A DNA stretch of 20,792 bases from Candidatus Magasanikiibacteriota bacterium. GTDB taxonomy: Bacteria; Patescibacteriota; Patescibacteriia; Magasanikbacterales; UBA922. The notes under the pieces were generated by a model. That model saw nothing but the letters and a program-made list of their open reading frames with translations, was not told where the DNA came from and made no database searches. The DNA is taken from the NCBI GenBank assembly GCA_012800155.1, contig JAAZJX010000035.1, positions 1 through 20,792 of the forward strand, read 5' to 3'. Made by a program: the position numbers and the translations under genes. Shown piece after piece: positions 15,403 through 20,792 of this stretch; position 1 is the first letter of the stretch; the number at the start of each line of letters is the position of its first letter.

Positions 15403-15918
15403 ATGGATAATAATTCTTTTCTTTCTTTAAAAGAAAAAGTTGGGGAAAAAGTAAAAATTTCCAAAATTATTTTAATGGGAATTATTTTTTTATCTTTTAT
15501 TGGTGTGGTAAATGCTTCTTATTTAACTTATGAACATTATAATGAATTTGAGAATATGACTTGTCCCGCTATGGGAAGTATGGTTGACTGTCTCAAAGTA
15601 AATACTAGTGTATATTCACGCTTAATGGGTATACCAATTGCTCTTTTGGGGGTTTTTTATTATTCATATATTTTTCTTTCTACAATTTATTTATTTTTTA
15701 GTAAATATAGAAATAAAATTATAAAATTTAATTTTGCTGTTAGTACTTTTGGTGTTTTGTTTTCTGTTTACTTAGTTTATGTTCAACTTGGTATTTTACA
15801 TGCTATTTGTCCTTATTGTATGTTATCAGCTTTTTTAACAATTTTGATTTTTGGATTGGATGTGGGTTTGTTTTTAAATATAAAAAAGTTGCATAAAAAT
15901 GATAATTTAAATAATTAA
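15403..15918 (+). CDS. Vitamin K epoxide reductase family membrane protein (disulfide-bond formation)
   Basis: A VKOR-family quinone-linked oxidoreductase that would regenerate a DsbA-like thiol oxidant outside the membrane, so that exported proteins gain disulfides. The 171 residues contain four or five hydrophobic helices. The active-site CPYC is at residues 136-139 near the end of a helix. The loop cysteines Cys54 and Cys63, which relay electrons, stand before the family block SVYSRLMGIPIALLGVFYY. There is no C-terminal thioredoxin domain, so this is the single-domain form and needs a separate partner not seen here. It lies 28 bases after argS, with 70 AT-rich bases before the next gene. 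Its likely clients include cysteine-rich secreted proteins such as the one at 6166-7833; that link is inference. Confidence 0.9.
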   Translation: MDNNSFLSLKEKVGEKVKISKIILMGIIFLSFIGVVNASYLTYEHYNEFENMTCPAMGSMVDCLKVNTSVYSRLMGIPIALLGVFYYSYIFLSTIYLFFSKYRNKIIKFNFAVSTFGVLFSVYLVYVQLGILHAICPYCMLSAFLTILIFGLDVGLFLNIKKLHKNDNLNN

Positions 15919-15988
15919 AATAAAATAAATTTTTTTAATAAAGAATTAAAATAATAAAATTTTTGAATAATTAATTTAGCATGAATTT

Positions 15989-17497
15989 ATGAATTTAAAA
16001 AATACAAAAAGTGAAAGAGTTATTGAAGATTTTCTTAATAAAGATAGTGATTTTTGGACTAAACAAGGTCAAGAAAATACCTTGCATTTTTTTCACAAAG
16101 CTGCTGAAGAAGTTCCAGCTTACAAAGATTTTCTTAAAAAGAATTCAATTGATCATAAAAAAATAAAATCATGGAAAGATTTTCAAACCATACCGTTTAT
16201 AAATAAAAATGATTATTTAAAAAAATATCCACGCGAAATGTTATATTATAATGGAATGATTGATGGATTAAATATTTTTACTTCTACTTCTGGTACTACT
16301 GGCGAACCATTTTATTTTTCTCGTAGTCCACAAGTTAGTTGGCAATCTTCAATTTTTCATGAATTTTTTGTAAAATATTCTTTAGAAAATAATGGTAAAG
16401 TTGAACCAACATTAGTGTTGATTGCTTTTGGTATGGGAGTGTGGATTGGTGGTTTGATCACTTTTCAAGCTTTTGAACAATTAGCTTTACGCAATAATTA
16501 TCCTATTTCAATTTTAGCTCCTGGAGTAAATAAAAAAGAATTATTTTACGCTTTAAGAAATTTAGCGCCAAATTTTAAAAATATTGTTATTGTAGGTTAT
16601 CCGCCATTTGTAAAAGATTTATTAGATGAAGCAAGATATGAAAAGATTGAAATTGATAAATTAAATATAAAGTTTGTTTGTGCTGCAGAAACTTTTACGG
16701 AAGGTTTTAGAGATTATTTAATTAAAAATTCAGGTAATGGTAATTTATATAGAAATTTTTTGCATGTTTATGGAAGTGCCGATATTGGTTCAATGGCAGC
16801 AGAAATGCCAACAGGTGTATTAATAAAAAGATTGTGTTTAGAAAATAAAGAATTATTTAAAGATATTTTTGGTGATTTAAATAAATTTCCTACTTTGGCA
16901 CAATTTGATCCGACTTTTGTTAATTTTGAAGAGGTAAATGGTGAAATTGTTTTATCTGGAAATAATAATATGCCTTTAATAAGATATGCTATTGGTGATA
17001 GAGGAGGAGTTTATACTTTTGATGAAATAGAAAAGAAATTATTAAATCATAGAATAAATATTTGGGAAGAAGCTAAAAAAGTTGGTATTGAAAAATTTAT
17101 TAGTAAATTACCTTTTGTTTATGTTTATGAAAGAATAGACATGAGTACTACTTTATATGGAATTAATATTTATCCTCAGCTGATAAGAGATTCTTTATTA
17201 CATGAAGATTTACAAAAATATGTAACTGGTAAATTTACTTTATCTACTAATTTTGATGATCAACAAAATCAATTTTTAGATTTACATATTGAATTAAAAA
17301 AAGGAGCAATAATTCAGGATCATTTAAAAAATATGATTTGTAATTCTATTGTTGATTTTTTATATAAATATAGTTCTGAATACAAAGAATTAAAAGATCA
17401 TATTGGTGAAAAAGCTTATCCTCGTATAACTTTATGGAATAATGGAGAGTCTGATTATTTTAAACCAGGAATTAAACAAAAATGGATTAAAAAATAA
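15989..17497 (+). CDS. PaaK/LuxE-like adenylate-forming enzyme (ANL superfamily)
   Basis: An AMP-forming carboxylate-activating enzyme resembling phenylacetate-CoA ligase (PaaK), CapK or LuxE proteins. The phosphate-binding loop TSTSGTTGEP is at residues 98-107. HVYGSAD (259-265) matches the core motif that usually reads YG.TE, and RYAIGDRGG with Asp337 is the ribose-binding motif. A small C-terminal domain begins around GINIYPQLIRDSLL, as in PaaK (NIFP.QIE). At 502 aa it is somewhat longer than classic PaaK (about 440). The acid substrate and the acceptor (CoA, protein or amine) cannot be read from sequence. It is the first of four closely packed genes; the ThiF-like gene begins 14 bases after its stop. 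The context suggests it activates an acyl group for a dedicated pathway rather than phenylacetate breakdown. Confidence 0.8.
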   Translation: MNLKNTKSERVIEDFLNKDSDFWTKQGQENTLHFFHKAAEEVPAYKDFLKKNSIDHKKIKSWKDFQTIPFINKNDYLKKYPREMLYYNGMIDGLNIFTSTSGTTGEPFYFSRSPQVSWQSSIFHEFFVKYSLENNGKVEPTLVLIAFGMGVWIGGLITFQAFEQLALRNNYPISILAPGVNKKELFYALRNLAPNFKNIVIVGYPPFVKDLLDEARYEKIEIDKLNIKFVCAAETFTEGFRDYLIKNSGNGNLYRNFLHVYGSADIGSMAAEMPTGVLIKRLCLENKELFKDIFGDLNKFPTLAQFDPTFVNFEEVNGEIVLSGNNNMPLIRYAIGDRGGVYTFDEIEKKLLNHRINIWEEAKKVGIEKFISKLPFVYVYERIDMSTTLYGINIYPQLIRDSLLHEDLQKYVTGKFTLSTNFDDQQNQFLDLHIELKKGAIIQDHLKNMICNSIVDFLYKYSSEYKELKDHIGEKAYPRITLWNNGESDYFKPGIKQKWIKK

Positions 17498-17511
17498 ATA
17501 ATTAAAATAGT

Positions 17512-18648
17512 ATGATGGATAAACCTATAAAATTAAATATAAAGGAGGAAAAAATTGCTGATTTTAAAAAACGCTTTTTGGTTAATGAAGTTTTTGATTC
17601 TTTTGAAGAACAATTAAAAGAATTGTTTTTAATTCGTAATCCTCATTTTCGTTTTGAATCAAATTATCAATCAGATTGGTTAAATTTTTTAAATGATTAT
17701 TTGAATGGAGAAAAAATTGAAGAAAAAGGAAACTGGTTTTATTTTCCATGGTCAAAAAATTTAGTTCATTATTTACCAGAAATGGAACATCAAGAATTAA
17801 GAACTGCTAGAAATAGAAATATAATAACTAAAGAAGAACAGGAAAAATTATATAATTCAACTTTAGGTTTTTTAGGTTTAAGCGTTGGTAGTCATGTAGT
17901 ATTAACTTTAATTATGATGGGAATTGGAAAAAGAATTAAATTAGCTGATCCAGATACTATTTCTGCTTCTAATTTAAATAGAATTCGTGCTGATATTACA
18001 AGTTTTGGTGTTAATAAATGTGAATTTATAGCTAGACAAATTTATCAGATTAATCCATATCTTGAAATAGAAATTTATGCAAATGGGGTAAATGAAGAAA
18101 ATATTGAAGCATTTATTAATCAACCTCAAAAAATTCAAGTTTTAATTGAAGAAGTGGATAATTTAGAAGTAAAAATAAGCTCGCGTTTAGCTGCCAAAAA
18201 AAATTCTGTACCAGTTGTGATGGCAACAGATAATGGTGATAATGTGATAGTTGATATAGAGCGTTATGATGAAGAAAAAGATTTAGAATTGTTTAATGGG
18301 GCAATTGGAAAAGTTACAATAGAAGAGTTTAAAAACTTTTCACCTCAAGAACTTCCTCGTTTGGCTACAAAAATTGCTGGACCAAGATTAATTACAGCTA
18401 GAATGCAAGATTCTTTACTTGAGGTAGGTAAATCTATTTATTCTTGGCCACAAATGGGTAATGCTGCAACTTTGGCTGGAGTATCTCTTTCTTATGTTGT
18501 AAAAAGAATTTTATTAGGAGAATCTTTAGTATCTGGTAAAAAGGAAGTTAATTTAGATGCCATTTTTCAAGCTAATTATAATGATAGTGAAGTAGTAAAA
18601 ATTAGAAATCAAAAAATAGATACATTTTTAAAAATTATTAATTTATAA
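17512..18648 (+). CDS. ThiF/E1-like adenylyltransferase, Rv1355c type
   Basis: A ThiF/MoeB/E1-fold protein of 378 aa, expected to bind ATP and adenylate a carboxyl group. A family-specific N-terminal part (about 1-115, ending ELRTARNRNIITKEEQ) leads into a Rossmann fold with GLSVGS (122-127) in place of the usual GxGGxG. The nucleotide-binding ADPDTISASNLNR (145-157) and the acidic EEVDN around Asp216 follow. The only cysteine is Cys170. The zinc CxxC pairs and the thioester cysteine of classic E1 enzymes are absent, so it likely does not carry a ubiquitin-like protein in the usual way. From memory it resembles the ThiF half of mycobacterial Rv1355c, where a nitroreductase domain is fused; here that domain is the next gene, 12 bases away. 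Two ATGs in tandem (17512, 17515) could start it. Confidence 0.82.
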   Translation: MMDKPIKLNIKEEKIADFKKRFLVNEVFDSFEEQLKELFLIRNPHFRFESNYQSDWLNFLNDYLNGEKIEEKGNWFYFPWSKNLVHYLPEMEHQELRTARNRNIITKEEQEKLYNSTLGFLGLSVGSHVVLTLIMMGIGKRIKLADPDTISASNLNRIRADITSFGVNKCEFIARQIYQINPYLEIEIYANGVNEENIEAFINQPQKIQVLIEEVDNLEVKISSRLAAKKNSVPVVMATDNGDNVIVDIERYDEEKDLELFNGAIGKVTIEEFKNFSPQELPRLATKIAGPRLITARMQDSLLEVGKSIYSWPQMGNAATLAGVSLSYVVKRILLGESLVSGKKEVNLDAIFQANYNDSEVVKIRNQKIDTFLKIINL

Positions 18649-18660
18649 TTTATATTTATT

Positions 18661-19725
18661 ATGAAAAAAGAAATTATTTTAAATATTTTAAAAGCAGCGG
18701 TAAGAGCACCGTCTGGAGATAATTCACAGCCATGGCGTTTTGAAGTAAGTAATAATAATAATATTAAAATTTATAATTTACCAGAGAAAGATAATCCTAT
18801 ATTTAATTATAAACAAAGAGGATCTCATATTGCACATGGAGCTTTAATTGAAAATATAATTATTGCTGCTAAGGAAAATGGAATGAATGTAAAAGTAAAT
18901 TTATTTCCACAAGGTACATCATCTGATTTTATAGCTGAAATTGATCTTTTACCTGATCAATCAATAAAAAAAGATCCTCTTTTTGAATTTATTTTTAAAA
19001 GAGCAATAAATAGAAAGCATTATAAAGATAAGTTACTTACAGATGAGGAAAAAAAATTTATATTTGATGATTTAAAAGAAATTGATAATGGAAAAATTAT
19101 CTTGATTGAAGATAAAAATAAAGTGGAAAAACTTGGTAAAGCTTTTTCTATAAATGAGGTAGTAATGTTAGAAAATAAATTTTTACATAAGTATTTTTTT
19201 AATGATGTAAGATGGACAGACGAACAAGAAAGAGAGCATAAGACTGGATTATATGCTAAAACAATGGAATTGAAACCACCAGAATTAGCAGTATTTAAAA
19301 TTTTAAGTCATTGGAGAATAAATAAAATATTATGTAAATTAGGAATTGCTAAATTTATTGCTAAAGAAAATGCTAAAGGTTATGGTACAGGCACAATTGG
19401 GGCTATAATTATGAAAGATGGTTCACCAGAATCATATATAAAAGCTGGGATGATAATGCAAAGAATTTGGCTGAAAGCAACTCAACTTGGTTTAAGTTTA
19501 CATCCTGTGACTGGTGTTGTTTTTATGATGATGAGTATAAATGAAAATAAAAATGAAGCGTTTTCTGATGTGCATGTAGATTTATTGAAAAAAGCTTATT
19601 TTGAAATAAAAGATAATTTAGGAATAAACGAAGGTGAAATTACTATTACTTTTAAAATTGGTGATGGTGGAAAATCAAGTGGTTATTCTTCAAGATTGGA
19701 ACCAAATATTACTTTCTTGTCTTAG
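18661..19725 (+). CDS. Nitroreductase-fold flavoprotein, partner of the ThiF-like protein
   Basis: A nitroreductase-family protein of 354 aa, probably FMN-binding. The N-terminal flavin motif RAPSGDNSQPWRF is at residues 15-27, with Arg15, Ser18 and Asn21 as expected phosphate and ring contacts. A second conserved block, YIKAGMIMQRIWLKATQLGL, is the long helix seen in this family, and the C-terminal YSSRLEPN resembles the usual arginine near the flavin phosphate. It is much longer than simple NfsB-like enzymes (about 220 aa). The extra middle part (about 110-225) contains DVRWTDEQEREHKTGLYAK, a feature I associate with the domain fused to ThiF in Rv1355c-type proteins. A redox step on the product of the two upstream enzymes, or a non-redox role in substrate binding, are both possible. 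Confidence 0.82.
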   Translation: MKKEIILNILKAAVRAPSGDNSQPWRFEVSNNNNIKIYNLPEKDNPIFNYKQRGSHIAHGALIENIIIAAKENGMNVKVNLFPQGTSSDFIAEIDLLPDQSIKKDPLFEFIFKRAINRKHYKDKLLTDEEKKFIFDDLKEIDNGKIILIEDKNKVEKLGKAFSINEVVMLENKFLHKYFFNDVRWTDEQEREHKTGLYAKTMELKPPELAVFKILSHWRINKILCKLGIAKFIAKENAKGYGTGTIGAIIMKDGSPESYIKAGMIMQRIWLKATQLGLSLHPVTGVVFMMMSINENKNEAFSDVHVDLLKKAYFEIKDNLGINEGEITITFKIGDGGKSSGYSSRLEPNITFLS

Positions 19726-19742
19726 TTTGATTTAAAATTTTT

Positions 19743-20792
19743 ATGAATTTTTTAAGTAATTTTGATTTACTATCAGTAGGTTTAACAACAGCTGCGATTG
19801 GTTTTTTAGCTTTTATAGTTTATTTTAATAATAGGAAAAGTGTTACCAATCAAGCTTTTTTGTTTTTCGCTTGCATAACAATAATTTGGGGTTGGGTTAA
19901 TTATTCTAATTATCAGGTTCATGAACCAACAATGGCTTTATGGTTAACTAGATTAACTATTTTTTTTGGTACTTGGCATGCTTTTGGTATTTTTCAATTT
20001 TTTTATGTTTATCCAAATATTGAATTTAATTTTAATAAAATATATAAATTTTTATTATTACCTTTAGCCCTTGTTACTTCTATTATTACTTTAACTCCAT
20101 TAGCTTTAGTTAGAGTAGAAGAATATCTCCCAGATGGAAGAATTGAAAAGATTGCTAATGGACCAGGTATGGGTTTGTTTGCTTTAGTAGTTTTTATTTT
20201 TGTTATTGGAGCAATTTCTATACTTATTAAAAAAATATTAAAAATTGAAAAAAAGCAAAGAACTAATTTATGTTTAATTTTATTAGGTACAATTTTAACT
20301 TTTTCTTTGTTATTACCTTTTAATTTTATTTTACCATCTGTTTTTGGAATACCTCAGTTTATTCCTTATGGTATGGTTTTTATTTTGCCTTTTATTATTT
20401 TTTCTTCTTACGCTATTATTCGTCGTGGATTATTAGATACAAAAGTAGTAAGAACTGAATTATTAGCATTTGGTTTATCAGTTATTACTTTTTTTGAAAT
20501 AATAATTGCTCAAAATACTGTTGCTTTAGTATTTACAATTGTAGTGTTTATTTTGGTTTCTTTTTTTGGGATATTACTTATTAACAGTGTTAGAAAAGAA
20601 ATAAAACAAAAAGAACAATTAACACGATTATCTAAATCCTTAAAAAAATCTAATTCGCGTTTGACACAACTAACCCACTCCTTAGAACGAGCTAACTTAC
20701 GCTTACAGGAATTAGATCGTCAAAAAACAGAGTTTCTGTCTATTGCATCTCATCAATTACGCACCCCACTGTCCATTGCTAAAGGATATTTA
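19743..20792 (+). CDS. Membrane sensor histidine kinase (N-terminal multi-span sensor, truncated by window edge)
   Basis: The first 350 codons of a two-component sensor kinase; the gene continues beyond the right edge. Residues 1 to about 280 hold roughly seven to eight hydrophobic helices with few charged residues, resembling 7TM/MASE-like kinase sensors that detect membrane-soluble or nearby ligands. A coiled coil (about 283-327, rich in Leu, Lys and Glu) leads into the HisKA domain: KTEFLSIASHQLRTPLSIAK, with phospho-acceptor His337. The ATPase domain is outside the window. The gene starts 17 bases after the nitroreductase-like gene and so belongs to the same array, suggesting that it senses or regulates what those enzymes make. 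G+C rises from about 23% (20461-20640) to about 37% (20641-20792) at the sensor/transmitter boundary. Confidence 0.9.
   Translation, partial: MNFLSNFDLLSVGLTTAAIGFLAFIVYFNNRKSVTNQAFLFFACITIIWGWVNYSNYQVHEPTMALWLTRLTIFFGTWHAFGIFQFFYVYPNIEFNFNKIYKFLLLPLALVTSIITLTPLALVRVEEYLPDGRIEKIANGPGMGLFALVVFIFVIGAISILIKKILKIEKKQRTNLCLILLGTILTFSLLLPFNFILPSVFGIPQFIPYGMVFILPFIIFSSYAIIRRGLLDTKVVRTELLAFGLSVITFFEIIIAQNTVALVFTIVVFILVSFFGILLINSVRKEIKQKEQLTRLSKSLKKSNSRLTQLTHSLERANLRLQELDRQKTEFLSIASHQLRTPLSIAKGYL

Noticed and set aside
17541..17557. The best Shine-Dalgarno-like string of the window (AAAGGAGG) followed by TTG
   Set aside because: It lies inside the ThiF-like gene and is explained by Lys-Glu-Glu-Lys codons. 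The frame from the TTG closes after about 20 codons, and the in-frame codon at the right distance is ATT.
15989..19725. Azole-forming (TOMM) peptide cluster because of the E1-like plus nitroreductase-like pair
   Set aside because: No YcaO protein and no small precursor-peptide gene are present, and the ThiF protein lacks the zinc-binding cysteines usual in cyclodehydratase partners. The PaaK-like enzyme is not part of that pathway.
687..19725. UGA recoded as an amino acid, as in some Patescibacteria lineages
   Set aside because: All genes are full length in the standard code, glycine and tryptophan use ordinary codons, and conserved motifs show no in-frame TGA. The lack of TGA stops is explained well enough by AT bias.

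Overview
The window looks like a piece of a very AT-rich chromosome from a Candidate Phyla Radiation (Patescibacteria) bacterium. This is an inference from four things: strong A/T bias in codons and spacers; short gaps; a type IV secretion pilin-like protein of a kind common in that group; and no Shine-Dalgarno motif at any of the fourteen visible gene starts. Every complete gene reads through in the standard code. All fourteen complete genes, and the partial one at the left edge, end in TAA or TAG and none in TGA. No rRNA, tRNA, CRISPR array, insertion sequence or integrase is visible, and no gene-free stretch exceeds about 200 bases.

Layout. The left edge (3-581) is the end of a type I restriction specificity subunit. 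A small orphan protein (687-1181) follows and closes with a terminator. Next are tspO (1316-1798) and an adenosine-kinase-like PfkB protein (1804-2733), five bases apart. A promoter/hairpin junction leads into a cation/Ca2+ exchanger (2805-3761) and S-adenosylhomocysteine hydrolase (3766-5166). The adenosine kinase and AhcY would together clear the by-products of methylation: SAH to homocysteine plus adenosine, then adenosine to AMP. A terminator separates them from an RluB/RsuA-type pseudouridine synthase (5362-6099). A secreted, cysteine-rich protein with a T4SS-pilin-like segment (6166-7833) then has its own strong promoter and runs into uvrA (7840-10668). uvrA ends at a strong, probably bidirectional terminator facing two minus-strand surface-polysaccharide genes: a Wzx-like flippase (13524-12097) overlapping a Wzy/WaaL-type O-antigen ligase (12104-10731). 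Divergent from these are argS (13656-15374) and a VKOR-type disulfide-forming membrane protein (15403-15918).

The right end holds the most unusual region, a tight four-gene array with gaps of 14, 12 and 17 bases. It encodes a PaaK/LuxE-like adenylate-forming enzyme, a ThiF/E1-like adenylyltransferase lacking zinc and catalytic cysteines, a nitroreductase-fold protein, and a multi-membrane-span histidine kinase cut by the window edge. From memory, the ThiF and nitroreductase proteins resemble the two halves of the mycobacterial Rv1355c-type fusion. With an acyl-activating enzyme and a membrane sensor in the same array, they could form a small-molecule synthesis and sensing system. That role is inference; the gene order and the motifs are seen directly.
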